Of a stretch of 64,000 nucleotides of DNA, positions 43,801 to 52,442 are shown piece after piece; within the stretch, counting starts at the first letter, position 1, and every line of letters starts with the position of its first letter. The stretch comes from Bacteroidota bacterium. GTDB lineage: Bacteria > Bacteroidota > Bacteroidia > Palsa-948. A program made the translations under genes and the position numbers. The DNA is taken from NCBI GenBank assembly GCA_016195025.1, contig JACQAL010000038.1, positions 1 to 64,000 on the forward strand. Direction: 5' to 3'. Below the pieces are notes generated by a model. It was not told the origin of the DNA and searched no databases. It saw only the letters and a program-made list of their open reading frames with translations.

Positions 43801-43908
43801 TCTACGAATTTACTAATTGGTACTAATGTACTAATGAAATACAAAACACAAATAGAAATAAAGATGCTGTTATTAGTAAATTAGTAGAGATTGGTACATT
43901 AGTAGATA
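43801..43908. repeat. tactaat-family palindrome between ccmF and ccmE
   Basis: tctacgaatttactaattgg then tactaatgtactaat (43801-43835) is inverted as attagtaaattagtagag then attggtacattagtagata (43872-43908). No gene lies in the loop. Confidence 0.8.
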
Positions 43909-43922
43909 CCCGAAATCAACTA

Positions 43923-44306
43923 TTAAATTTGTTTCTTCGTATCCACATATTTGGAAGGACACTTCATTAAAACAGAACTTGCGTGAAAATCATTTCCCAC
44001 GCATTTCCCGATGGCTACAATTTGTTCGGTGTGTTCAAAATCCTGCGGCTTGCCCTGGTGAAGCGTAACTTTTCTTTCGGTACTGTCGCTGTCTTTCATG
44101 TAGAAGACAAACATATTTGGGTCTTGCTGCGGATTATAAACCATTTCTTTTGACTTGTCGAGTTTTCCTACTACGTGAAATTCTTTTCCTTCTTTTTGCT
44201 GAGCTTGTGTAAAAGTTGCGTACGTGCTTGCATCACTCAACGAAGCAAAGATGGCTCCAATGGCAACTGCGATTAAAATGATACCGATGATGTGAGTTTT
44301 CTTCAT
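43923..44306 (-). CDS. ccmE: Heme chaperone CcmE with a CxxxY heme-binding motif
   Basis: 127 residues. An N-terminal membrane anchor (about 5-22) precedes an OB-fold domain with KEFHVVGKLDK. CcmE carries heme from CcmC to CcmF. The usual heme-binding His of HxxxY is replaced: the C terminus has CPSKY with Cys 116 and Tyr 120, as in the CxxxY variants of archaea and some Deltaproteobacteria. It lies between the tactaat palindromes flanking the ccmE-D-C block. Confidence 0.87.
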   Translation of the reverse strand: MKKTHIIGIILIAVAIGAIFASLSDASTYATFTQAQQKEGKEFHVVGKLDKSKEMVYNPQQDPNMFVFYMKDSDSTERKVTLHQGKPQDFEHTEQIVAIGKCVGNDFHASSVLMKCPSKYVDTKKQI

Positions 44307-44324
44307 AGCAACACGAATATACGA

Positions 44325-44534
44325 TTACTTCTTTAATTTCTTTTCTATATCCGAAACTTTTCTGTCAATCATAATAAGGAAGAGAATAATTCCGAGAAGA
44401 ATGGTTACGAGCACTGCCACCACCACATAAATTTTTCCATCCGCGCGAAGTCCGTCAGCCATTTCTACTTGCTCTTGTGAAAAGCAGAAGCAAGAAATAA
44501 GAGTCAAGAGCCAGGACAAAATAATTTTTTTCAT
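44325..44534 (-). CDS. CcmD-like small membrane protein
   Basis: 69 residues. A cleavable-type signal (ends near CFSQ), then one membrane segment (VVVAVLVTILLGIILFLIM) and a charged C-terminal tail DRKVSDIEKKLKK. The position between ccmC and ccmE and the topology match CcmD, the small partner that stabilises the CcmC-CcmE complex; sequence alone would not prove it. It overlaps ccmC by 4 nt. Confidence 0.75.
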   Translation of the reverse strand: MKKIILSWLLTLISCFCFSQEQVEMADGLRADGKIYVVVAVLVTILLGIILFLIMIDRKVSDIEKKLKK

Positions 44535-45190
44535 AGGTCAGTTTGTAATTTTATTTTTTGAATTCTAATTCTCAGTGTCATTATCCAAACGCCAAGCAAT
44601 GTCCAGCCGATGACAGCGGGATAAAAGACCATTCGCATGTGGTTATCCAAATCATATTTTCCAAAACCCGGATTTCCTCCGTTGCCGGGATGAAGCGAAT
44701 CGCTCAGGCGCGGATAAATCATGATGAAGACGAGCATCATCACATAAGCGAAAATATTATAGACCGCAGAAACTTTTCCGCGCTTCTGTTCATCGGTGAT
44801 TGCGTTGCGTAAAACCAGATATGCAAAATAAGTAAGCATGGTGATTGCCGCTCCATTTAATTTTACATCATTCGTCCACCACGCTCCCCAGGTGTAGCGA
44901 GCCCAAATGCTTCCTGTGAGTAAACCAAGAATTCCAAACATGATTCCGACATTGGTTGCTTCTGAGGCAATAATATCCCGCTCTTGTTTTCCCGATGAAA
45001 GATGACGAATGCTGAACACTAATGAAACAGTAAATAAAATCATCATCGCAAACCACATGCACACATGAAAATATTGGTTGCGGATGGTTTCGTGAAGAAT
45101 GGGAAGGCGGGGAACATCAGAAAGGAATCCTGCTGTAATTGTATACACTAAAAATAAAACGCAAAGTATTTTCCACCAATTTTTTCTCAT
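44531..45190 (-). CDS. ccmC: Heme handling protein CcmC
   Basis: 219 residues with six membrane segments. It contains the tryptophan-rich WARYTWGAWWTNDVK motif near residue 105, the CcmC/CcsA heme-handling signature. It loads heme onto CcmE. Its 5' end abuts the tactaat palindrome at 45187. Confidence 0.9.
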   Translation of the reverse strand: MRKNWWKILCVLFLVYTITAGFLSDVPRLPILHETIRNQYFHVCMWFAMMILFTVSLVFSIRHLSSGKQERDIIASEATNVGIMFGILGLLTGSIWARYTWGAWWTNDVKLNGAAITMLTYFAYLVLRNAITDEQKRGKVSAVYNIFAYVMMLVFIMIYPRLSDSLHPGNGGNPGFGKYDLDNHMRMVFYPAVIGWTLLGVWIMTLRIRIQKIKLQTDL

Positions 45191-45286
45191 CTACTAATTT
45201 ACTAATCTCTACTAATGTACTAATATGAGTTTTCTTTTGGAGTTTTGCAGTTCATTAGTACATTGGTACTAATTAGTACATCCGTA
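45187..45286. repeat. tactaat-family palindrome between ccmC and ccmB
   Basis: atctactaatttactaat then ctctactaatgtactaat is inverted as attagtacattggtactaat then tagtacatccgtagat; a short loop and no gene. Confidence 0.8.
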
Positions 45287-45288
45287 GA

Positions 45289-45945
45289 TTAATCTTTCCA
45301 AAGATATGGAAATAATAAGTAAGCAAGAATGATAACAATCACATCTAAAGAAAAAAGTACTCCGAAATATTTCAGGTTGTAATAAAAATCAGTTCCGTCA
45401 ATTGCGTTTTGAGAAAGGCGTATTATCACTATGAGAATCGGCATGATGATAGGAAAAGAAAGAATAGCCATGATGGTAAAATTATTATGCGCTTTGGACG
45501 CAATGGCAGACATCATGCTGAGCAAAGAAGAAATTCCAATGGAGCCAAGAATAATAATAAGGAAGAAGAGCGAAAGATTGGAAACAATATTTCCCATGAA
45601 CAACGAATAAAACCCGAAACATATCAGAGAAAGAATCAGCATGAGAATTGAATTGTAAATTATTTTAGAAAGAACAAATGCTTGCGGACTTGCAATTGTA
45701 AAGTAGTAAAGCATTCTTCCTTTACTTTCCTGCAAAAAACTTTTTGCGATTGAATTAATCGAAGCGAATAAAATGATGATCCAGAACAAAGCGTTCCATG
45801 TATTCACTTCAATACTATTTTTGAAAGAAAGATAGCAGATGAAAACCGTTGCAACTACATAAAGAAGAATTCCTCCGAGCGCATAACGCTGGCGGAATTC
45901 AATTAATAATTCTTTTCCGATTAAAGCGGAGATTTCTTTCAGCAT
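45289..45945 (-). CDS. ccmB: Heme exporter CcmB
   Basis: 218 residues with six membrane segments. The start EISALIGKELLIEFRQRYAL and ASPQAFVLSKIIYN are CcmB-like. It is the permease of the CcmAB ABC transporter that drives release of holo-CcmE; ccmA is not in the window. Confidence 0.87.
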   Translation of the reverse strand: MLKEISALIGKELLIEFRQRYALGGILLYVVATVFICYLSFKNSIEVNTWNALFWIIILFASINSIAKSFLQESKGRMLYYFTIASPQAFVLSKIIYNSILMLILSLICFGFYSLFMGNIVSNLSLFFLIIILGSIGISSLLSMMSAIASKAHNNFTIMAILSFPIIMPILIVIIRLSQNAIDGTDFYYNLKYFGVLFSLDVIVIILAYLLFPYLWKD

Positions 45946-45948
45946 TCC

Positions 45949-45990
45949 GGTAACGAAGTAACGAATTCAATTACGAATATAACGAATCTT
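45949..45990. repeat. ggtaacgaagtaacgaat repeat upstream of ccmB
   Basis: acgaa-type words repeated about five times (ggtaacgaagtaacgaat, attacgaatataacgaat). Related to 37971-38000. Single-armed. Confidence 0.5.
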
Positions 45991-46008
45991 GCAACGAGCA
46001 TTTCTTTT

Positions 46009-46016
46009 TATCTTCG
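46009..46016 (+). promoter_or_regulatory. -7-like box (TATCTTCG) upstream of the peroxidase gene
   Basis: One mismatch from TAnnTTTG, 16 nt before the start at 46033, with a TTGC about 17 nt further upstream. Confidence 0.35.
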
Positions 46017-46032
46017 CTTAAATATTTTTACA

Positions 46033-46569
46033 ATGAAAACCATTCTTCTTTCTTTCTTTCTGCTTTTCTCTTTTTTTGGCGGAGACAAAAAATCTTTTTA
46101 TGATTTCAAGGCAAAAGACCTTGAAGGCAACGATGTGGATTTGCATAAGTACAAAGGCAAAAAAATTCTGGTGGTGAATGTGGCTTCCGAATGCGGCTAC
46201 ACTCCGCAGTATAAAGAACTGGAATGGCTTTACAAGAATTACAAGGACAGCAATTTTGTCATTCTCGGTTTTCCCTGCAATGATTTTGGCGGACAGGAAC
46301 CGGGCACGCCTGCTGAAATAAAATCTTTCTGTTCGAAAAACTATGGCGTAACATTTCCTTTAATGGCGAAAATTGATGTGAAGGGAAAAGACATTGCTCC
46401 GATTTACAGTTGGCTTCAGAAAAAAGAGGAGAATGGCATGCAGGATAACGATGTGAAATGGAACTTCAATAAATTTCTCATAGGAAGAAACGGAGAATGG
46501 CAGGGATATTATCCTTCCAAAATAAAACCCGATGATAAAATTATTACGGACTGGATAATGGATAGATAA
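46033..46569 (+). CDS. Glutathione peroxidase family thiol peroxidase
   Basis: 178 residues with a short hydrophobic N-terminal signal. The peroxidatic Cys is C54 in NVASECGYTPQY, in place of selenocysteine; a resolving Cys may be in FPCNDFGGQEPG. WNFNKFLIGRNGEW is the usual C-terminal motif. Bacterial Cys-type members mostly use thioredoxin. The signal suggests a periplasmic location. It sits just before bshB1. Confidence 0.9.
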   Translation: MKTILLSFFLLFSFFGGDKKSFYDFKAKDLEGNDVDLHKYKGKKILVVNVASECGYTPQYKELEWLYKNYKDSNFVILGFPCNDFGGQEPGTPAEIKSFCSKNYGVTFPLMAKIDVKGKDIAPIYSWLQKKEENGMQDNDVKWNFNKFLIGRNGEWQGYYPSKIKPDDKIITDWIMDR

Positions 46570-46579
46570 AATAATTGTT

Positions 46580-46645
46580 AAATGGCTATATGGTTATATG
46601 GCTAAAAACTATTCAACCATTCAACCATTCAGCCATTCAACCATG
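46580..46645. repeat. aatggcta / caaccatt repeat before bshB1
   Basis: atggctatatggttatatgg (left) and ttcaaccat repeats (right; attcaaccattcaaccatt and attcagccattcaacc) form an imperfect hairpin. The bshB1 ATG lies in the last word. Confidence 0.65.
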
Positions 46646-47350
46646 AAACTAGATATTCTCGCCTTTGGCGCTCACCCTGATGATGTAGAACTTTCCTGCT
46701 CGGGAACTATTCTGAAAAATATTTCTGAAGGAAAAAAAGTTGGCATTGTTGATTTGACAAGAGGGGAATTGGGAACAAGAGGCACTGCCGCCATCCGCGA
46801 GAAAGAAGCGAAGAACGCAGCAAAGATTCTCGGAGTATCTTTTCGCGAGAACTTAAAACTGCCAGATGGTTTTTTTGAAATCAACAAAAAAAATATTCTC
46901 AAAGTCATTCAGAAAATCCGCCACTATAAACCGGATGTTGTTCTTGCTCCTGCAATTTCCGACCGCCATCCTGACCATGGAAGGGCAGCGCAGTTAATTG
47001 CCGAAGCAAGTTTTCTTTCCGGGCTTCCGAGAATAGGTACAAAAGAAAAAAGCAAAAAGCAACCATCGTGGAGACCGAAAGCGGTGTATCATTATATACA
47101 ATACCGGAAACACAAACCTGATTTTGCAATTGACATTACTCCTTATATAGAGAAAAAGATGGAAGCCATTCAGGCATTTGCCTCGCAGTTTTATAATCCT
47201 GTTTCAAAAGAGCCCGAAACCTTAATTTCTCATCCTAAGTTTTTTCACTACGTGCGCCAGCGCGAAATGGAATACGGAAAACTTATTGGCGCGCAGTATG
47301 CCGAAGGGTTTAATGTGATGGAAGAATACAGGGGAGAAGTTCTGGTATAA
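46643..47350 (+). CDS. bshB1: Bacillithiol biosynthesis deacetylase BshB1
   Basis: 235 residues. The PIG-L/LmbE fold zinc motif AHPDDVE is at residues 10-16 and RHPDHGRA near 111. It deacetylates GlcNAc-malate in bacillithiol synthesis. The ATG at 46643 is chosen because the earlier frame is repeat. Adjacency to a peroxidase suggests a thiol-redox role. Followed by 458 nt without a gene. Confidence 0.88.
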   Translation: MKLDILAFGAHPDDVELSCSGTILKNISEGKKVGIVDLTRGELGTRGTAAIREKEAKNAAKILGVSFRENLKLPDGFFEINKKNILKVIQKIRHYKPDVVLAPAISDRHPDHGRAAQLIAEASFLSGLPRIGTKEKSKKQPSWRPKAVYHYIQYRKHKPDFAIDITPYIEKKMEAIQAFASQFYNPVSKEPETLISHPKFFHYVRQREMEYGKLIGAQYAEGFNVMEEYRGEVLV

Positions 47351-47478
47351 TTTTGTTGGTTAACAAATCCTCGCATTTGTGAAACCATTCCTTCCCTTCA
47401 ATTTATCACTGCAACGGTGGTGAATAATGAAACTAAAATTTTCAAAAAGAAAGTAAAATTCCAAATTAATGAAGCCCG

Positions 47479-47687
47479 AATTTGGTTTCTATAATTTTAA
47501 ATTTGGAAACTATTACTTCAAATTTGGTTTCTGTTAACCAAAATTCAGAAACTATTTCTTCAAAATTGGTTTCCGGTTTCCAATTTTTGGTTTCCGCTTT
47601 GTCAAATTAAGTTAATTGTTTCTTAAATCGGGCTAATAGTTTCTCTAATTTGGCTAATAGAATCTCTAATTTGGTTAATGATTTCGC
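47479..47687. repeat. Degenerate 21-nt tandem repeat, 10 units
   Basis: Units start at 47479, 47500, 47521, 47542, 47563, 47584 (20 nt), 47604, 47625, 47646 and 47667. Early units resemble aatttggtttct plus 9 nt; later units resemble taatttggctaatagaatct. The period equals seven codons, and both strands show heptad-like peptides (minus strand LAKLEKLLARFKKQ). Confidence 0.82.
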
Positions 47688-47760
47688 TGAAAATGTATTA
47701 TTGTTTAAAATCTTTTTAAAAATAGCTTTTGTTTTTATTGGAATAAGCGCAAAAACAAAA

Positions 47761-47792
47761 AAACCCCTCTGAAAAATCAGAGAGGGTTTTTT
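47761..47792 (-). terminator. Terminator for the frameshifted T9SS gene
   Basis: AAACCCCTCTGA pairs with TCAGAGAGGGTTT (one bulge), followed on the minus strand by a long T-run (the a-run before 47763). It lies 17 nt after the stop of the minus-strand gene, and could act in both directions. Confidence 0.82.
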
Positions 47793-47808
47793 AATGAGAA
47801 GGAATCAA

Positions 47809-49699
47809 TTACTCGCGCACTAATTTTTTAGTAACGCTGCTGTTTCCTGTTTTCACTGTGTAGAAATAAACACCGCTGTTCCATTTGCTTGCATCAACAG
47901 AGAAGGTATGCGTGCCCGCAGCCAATTCTTTGCCGGTGTGGTAAATGGTTTGACCAACAAGGTTGCTTATTTCAATCAAAACTTTTCCGCCCGTTGCCAT
48001 GTTTATAGCAAGAGTTGTGAAACCATTGGAAGGATTCGGATAAATAGTGAAAAGATTTTCTGCTGAATGTGTTTCAGAAGTTCCCAACGGAATTACCGAA
48101 CAGGCGTTTCCTATGGAAGCCGAAGTGGTGGATACAGTTATGCCTTGCAGATAATGAAAATCTACCGGCTGTGTATCGGTGCCTGTTAAAAACTGATAGC
48201 CGATATGAATGGTGTAAGGAGAAGCAGAACCTTGCGCCCAATATGCCACATATCCGAAGGTAACCACTCCATCACCCGCAGTTCCCGAAGTAAGATTGGT
48301 TACAGCGCCCCAGTTTCCTGAAGCCACATCATAAAATCTGCAAACAGCATTCGGGTTGGTGTTTCCGCCAAAGGGATAAGAGTTGGTATCTGTATCAAAC
48401 CAGATATAGAAAACTTTATCGCCTGCTTTTGAAACTGCAATTTGTCCGCGGCTGTCTTCAGTAATTCCTCCGAAAGTTCCTCTGAAAGACATGGGCTTGT
48501 CAAGTAATTTAATAGAAGCGCTGCCACTGGCAACTCCATCGGTAATCACAGAAAATTCTCCCCATGTACCCGGTATTGTATTAATGGAACCGCCCGAAGC
48601 CCAGGGAGCAATTCCAAGAATGAGATGAAGTTTTCCATTCATATCCACCGCGCCATCTAATTGGAAAGCCGTGTTGTAAATTGTTCCTGCGCTTGCGCCC
48701 AGTTGCTGGTAAACGCACTGCAAATTAATGCGGGCGGGTCCCACCCAGGTAATTCCTCCATCGGTGGTTTTGAAAACGCAGATGTAAAAGGCGCTGTCGG
48801 CTTCAAAAGAAAAATCATCGTGCGCGGTGCAGCTTAAATATCCGGTTTGTCCGTCTTTGGAAAAAGCAATATTGGTAGTGCCGAACATTTTTGCTCCTTT
48901 ATTATCAGCATTTACAGGGAAACCAATTTTAAGTGTTGTGTATGTATATCTTTTTAGCGAGGCGTTCCAAATTCCTTTGCGGGCAATAAGAGTATCGTTG
49001 TAATCAATGCCGTTATATTCCTCATCGCTCACCCACGTAACTCCGTTTGCTTCCACCATGCAATCAGGAATTAATCCTGCAATAGAGGGAGGAAATGAAT
49101 CCACCGTCCACGTTGCCGTAGCAGTTGGAGTTCCGATTACAGCCGCTCCCGAAATATATTTATTAAAAACCGCAGGAGAAACACACGTTCCGCAGGAAGG
49201 TGCATGGTAGGCAATGCTTGCGCTGTCAGCAATTATATTTCCCGATGGATTATGAATTACTGCAGAAGGATAGCGCGCCAGCAAAGAAGCCGTTGCTACA
49301 AAAAATAACTCCTTTGTTTCCGGTCCATGTGTTGCCTCCGTTTTTTGAATAGTCAAAATTTAAACAGCCGGAGTTAGGAGAGCCGTCTCCGCACGCAGGG
49401 CAGGAGCGGTGAATAAGAGTTAACGTATTTAGGGAATCATTGTAATCAATCACCGAACGCCCGGGGCGGGTAAAACCTCCGTACGCATTATTGGAATGAC
49501 CGCCTGTAGGAATATCATTTACAACTAAAGCATTCGGATTTTTTTTGAAAGGAGTTTTTCTTTCGTGTTTAATGAAAGAAACCCCAGCAGAAGTTTCCGC
49601 AACATCTCTTTGTGGTTTGCTTGCAATGTATTTTTCATTTTGAGCAGAGGATGTAAATGAAATTGCTGCAAGAGTTGAAAAGAATAATAATTTTTTCAT
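47809..49699 (-). pseudogene. Frameshifted T9SS-exported exo-sialidase-like paralogue
   Basis: Two overlapping frames together match the intact paralogue at 49793-51715. The N-terminal piece starts at the ATG 49697-49699 (signal peptide ending SSAQ), runs to a stop at 49250, and contains NNAYGGFTRPGR and HRSCPACGDGSP. The second frame resumes at LFFVATASLLARYP and runs to a type A sorting domain (ends VTKKLVRE). They join if the A6 run at 49300-49305 is one base shorter. The fold is beta-propeller or BNR-like with repeated GG-T-W blocks; catalytic role unknown. It may be a real pseudogene, a phase-variable gene or a sequencing slip. Confidence 0.82.
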
Positions 49700-49726
49700 G
49701 CTGTTTGTTTTTAATGGAATGGAAAT

Positions 49727-49734
49727 GCAAATAT
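49727..49734 (-). promoter_or_regulatory. -7 box (TATATTTG) of the frameshifted paralogue
   Basis: On the minus strand, TATATTTG fits TAnnTTTG, 27 nt before the ATG at 49699. Confidence 0.5.
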
Positions 49735-49742
49735 AAAAATAA

Positions 49743-49772
49743 AAAACCCCGAACATTTCTGCCCGGGGTTTT
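49743..49772 (-). terminator. Terminator of the intact T9SS paralogue
   Basis: AAAACCCCG pairs with CGGGGTTTT around a 12-nt loop, 21 nt after the stop of the minus-strand gene; the a-run on the other side is its T-tract. Confidence 0.85.
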
Positions 49773-49792
49773 CAATTGGATTATCGGAAAAT

Positions 49793-51715
49793 TTACTCGC
49801 GCACTAATTTTTTAGTAACGCTGCTGTTTCCTGTTTTCACTGTGTAGAAATAAACACCGCTGTTCCATTTGCTTGCATCAACAGAGAATGTATGCGTGCC
49901 CGCACCAAGTTCTTTGCTTGTGCTGTAAATAGTTTGCCCAACCATATTACTTACTTCAAGAACCGCTTTGCCGGCTTCTTTCATTGTAATTTCAATGGTA
50001 GAAACTCCTGTTGTAGGGTTTGGGTAAAGATTAAAAGAACTTATATCCGAATTCAGTTCATGCACAGCAAGACTTCCGCAGGGGCTTCCTGCCGAAGTTG
50101 AACCGGTTGCCACAGTAACTCCTGTGAGATAGTGGAAATCCACCGGCTGTGTATCCGTTCCGGTCATGAATTGATAACCGATATGAAGCGTGTAAGGAGA
50201 TGCTGTGCCTTCCGCCCAGTAAGAAACATAACCGAAAGTAACCACGCCTTCAGCAGCGCTTCCTGCAGTAAGATTGGTTACGGCTCCCCATTGACCTGCT
50301 GTAACATCATAATATCTGCAAACAGCATTGGGGTTGGTGTTTCCGCCACCGGGAAAAGCATTCGTATCGGTATCAAACCATATATAGAAAACTTTATCGG
50401 CTGCTTTGTTAATAGAAACCTGCCCGCGGCCGTCTTCAGTAATGGCGGCAAAAGTTCCTCTAAAAGTCATGGGTTTGTCAAGCAGTTGAATGGCTGCAGC
50501 ATTATCTGCAGAACCATCTGTGATGATGGAAAACTCACCCCATGTTCCGGGAACAGTTGTAACTGCACCGCCTGTTGCCCAGGGAGCAATGGCGAGTATA
50601 AGATGTAAATTTCCATTCTTATCCACCGCACCGTCTAATTGAAAGGCGGGATTGAACAAAGTATCTGAAGTTCCTAATTGAGCGCCCACACAATTTACAT
50701 TGATGCGGATGGGTCCTGACCATGTGTTTCCTCCGTTTGTAGTTTTGAAAACATTAACAGTATAGTTGCTGTCAGGATTAAATGTCCATGAAGTATCATG
50801 TCCGGTTGCAGTTATATAACCAATCTGCCCGTTTGAAGAGAATGCCACATTAGTGGTTCCGAACATTTTTGCACCGGCTGTATTTGATGCAACAGGAAAA
50901 GGAATTTTAATGGTTGTGTAATCATGCATGCGTGTGGAAGTATTCCAAACTCCCTTGCGAATCATAATAGAATCGGTATAATCAGTTCCGTCATATCCCA
51001 TGTCGCTCACCCAGGTAACTCCGTTTGCCTCTATCATGCAATCCGGAATTAAACCATGAGAAGCAACGTTAGCTGTAAAATTAGTTTCACCTTGCTTGGC
51101 GGTGTTAGCAGCATCACCCAATACGGCAGTACCGTATAAATAATGTATCCACTCATCACCGGCTCCTGCGCAGGTAGTGCACGAAGGTCCGTGATAAGAA
51201 ATAAAACAACTGTCAGCAATGGTATTTCCGGCAACGTTGTAAATAACACCGGCAGGATAGCGCCCAAAGTCAGGGCTGGGAATATAAATACCACCGAGTT
51301 GTCCTTTCCATGTGGTGCCTCCGTCTATGGAATAATCAACCCTGTACTCTCCTGAACCGGAAGAGCCATCACCGCAAGCGGGGCAGGCGCGGTGAGTGCA
51401 CGTTAAAACTCCTGTGCCTGAAGCATCGCTCCAGTCAATAATTTCGCGGCCCGGGCGGGTAAATCCTCCGTAGGCATTGTTGGCATGTCCCATGGTTGCC
51501 ACATCGGCAATTACAAGCGCCTTCGGATTAATTTTCAGAGGAGATTTTCTTTCGTGTCTTACCAGCGGAACAGAAGTTGTTGGTTCTGCCATTTCGCGGT
51601 CTTTGAAACTGGGCTTGGCGCAAAGATATTTTTGGTCTATCTTTTTTCTGCCTGTTTGCGCTCCGGCTCCAATTGCAATTGCAAAACCGAAAGCGATAAG
51701 TAATGTTTTTTTCAT
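49793..51715 (-). CDS. T9SS-exported exo-sialidase/BNR-like surface protein
   Basis: 640 residues. Signal peptide to about 19 (GAGAQ). The N-terminal NNAYGGFTRPGREI and HRACPACGDGS are shared with the neighbouring paralogue. Repeated blocks such as GGTTWKGQ, GGNTWSGP and TWSFNPDS suggest a BNR/Asp-box-like propeller. The C-terminal type A sorting domain (YPNPTTGVSTIEI then FYTVKTGNSSVTKKLVRE) directs export by type IX secretion. The target is unknown. It has its own promoter box and terminator. Confidence 0.85.
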   Translation of the reverse strand: MKKTLLIAFGFAIAIGAGAQTGRKKIDQKYLCAKPSFKDREMAEPTTSVPLVRHERKSPLKINPKALVIADVATMGHANNAYGGFTRPGREIIDWSDASGTGVLTCTHRACPACGDGSSGSGEYRVDYSIDGGTTWKGQLGGIYIPSPDFGRYPAGVIYNVAGNTIADSCFISYHGPSCTTCAGAGDEWIHYLYGTAVLGDAANTAKQGETNFTANVASHGLIPDCMIEANGVTWVSDMGYDGTDYTDSIMIRKGVWNTSTRMHDYTTIKIPFPVASNTAGAKMFGTTNVAFSSNGQIGYITATGHDTSWTFNPDSNYTVNVFKTTNGGNTWSGPIRINVNCVGAQLGTSDTLFNPAFQLDGAVDKNGNLHLILAIAPWATGGAVTTVPGTWGEFSIITDGSADNAAAIQLLDKPMTFRGTFAAITEDGRGQVSINKAADKVFYIWFDTDTNAFPGGGNTNPNAVCRYYDVTAGQWGAVTNLTAGSAAEGVVTFGYVSYWAEGTASPYTLHIGYQFMTGTDTQPVDFHYLTGVTVATGSTSAGSPCGSLAVHELNSDISSFNLYPNPTTGVSTIEITMKEAGKAVLEVSNMVGQTIYSTSKELGAGTHTFSVDASKWNSGVYFYTVKTGNSSVTKKLVRE

Positions 51716-51759
51716 GACTTTTTTTGTTTTTAGTTATACGGAGTTTTTAATTGAGGTTG

Positions 51760-51767
51760 CGAATATA
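51760..51767 (-). promoter_or_regulatory. -7-like box (TATATTCG) of the intact T9SS paralogue
   Basis: Minus-strand TATATTCG differs from TAnnTTTG by one base and lies 44 nt before the start at 51715. Confidence 0.4.
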
Positions 51768-51822
51768 TATTCTTTTTCTATACTGCCAAAAATATATTTT
51801 CCTCCGGTTCTTCACATTCAAT

Positions 51823-52419
51823 TCACGGAGAGAGGCGCTGCATTTTCCACTTTCCGTTTTTTTCTTTCCTGAAAATAATTCTATCGTGAAGGCGGCTTTC
51901 TCTTCCGTGCCAGAATTCAAAATAAACAGGAATGAATCTGAATCCTCCCCAGTGCGAAGGGCGTTTTACTTTTTTCCCTTCAAAAAGTTTTGTGTATTCT
52001 TCCACCCATGCATCCAATGAACTGCGGCTTGGAAGCAATTGGCTTTGCGGAGATGCCCATGCTCCTATCTGGCTTGCGCGCGGACGAGCGTCAAAATAAT
52101 TATCCGATTCTTTGGCAGAAAGTTTTTCTACATAGCCCAGCATTTTAACCTGTCTTAATAATCGCGGCCAGAAAAAAAGCAAGCATGCATTTTTGTTTTT
52201 TATTAATTCTTTTCCTTTGCTGCTTTTGTAATTTGTAAAAAACCAATACCCTTTTTTATCCTGCCCCCGCAGGTAAACTGTTCTGGCATTGGGATGATTT
52301 TTCAGGGAAGTGGCAAGCGTCATTGCGCTGGCATCTTCTCCTGAAACTTTATATGCTTCACCATACCATTTTTCAAATTGATGAAACGGATTTTTATCTA
52401 TGGAAGATTCATTTAGCAT
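51823..52419 (-). CDS. pdxH: Pyridoxamine 5'-phosphate oxidase
   Basis: 198 residues, normal length. It oxidises PNP/PMP to PLP with FMN. ARTVYLRGQDKKGYWFFTNY, QSQLLPSR, WGGFRFIP and the C-terminal FWHGRESRLHDR are the family motifs. Transcribed divergently from the PD40 gene, with close promoter boxes between. Confidence 0.95.
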   Translation of the reverse strand: MLNESSIDKNPFHQFEKWYGEAYKVSGEDASAMTLATSLKNHPNARTVYLRGQDKKGYWFFTNYKSSKGKELIKNKNACLLFFWPRLLRQVKMLGYVEKLSAKESDNYFDARPRASQIGAWASPQSQLLPSRSSLDAWVEEYTKLFEGKKVKRPSHWGGFRFIPVYFEFWHGRESRLHDRIIFRKEKNGKWKMQRLSP

Positions 52420-52442
52420 GAAAAATTTTCTTGGAAAAGTAA

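Larger units (their letters stand above)
47351..47808. other. Gene-free interval with 21-nt tandem array and terminator
   Basis: Between the bshB1 stop and the convergent gene end at 47809. It holds a degenerate 21-nt tandem array (47479-47687) and a terminator (47761-47792). Short open frames cross the array on both strands (for example from the ATG at 47469), but all are broken within about 25 codons, so I call no gene. Confidence 0.7.

Noticed and set aside
46598-46642. Longer bshB1 start adding MAKNYSTIQPFSHST
   Set aside because: The extension is translated repeat; the conserved protein begins at KLDILAFGAHPDD.
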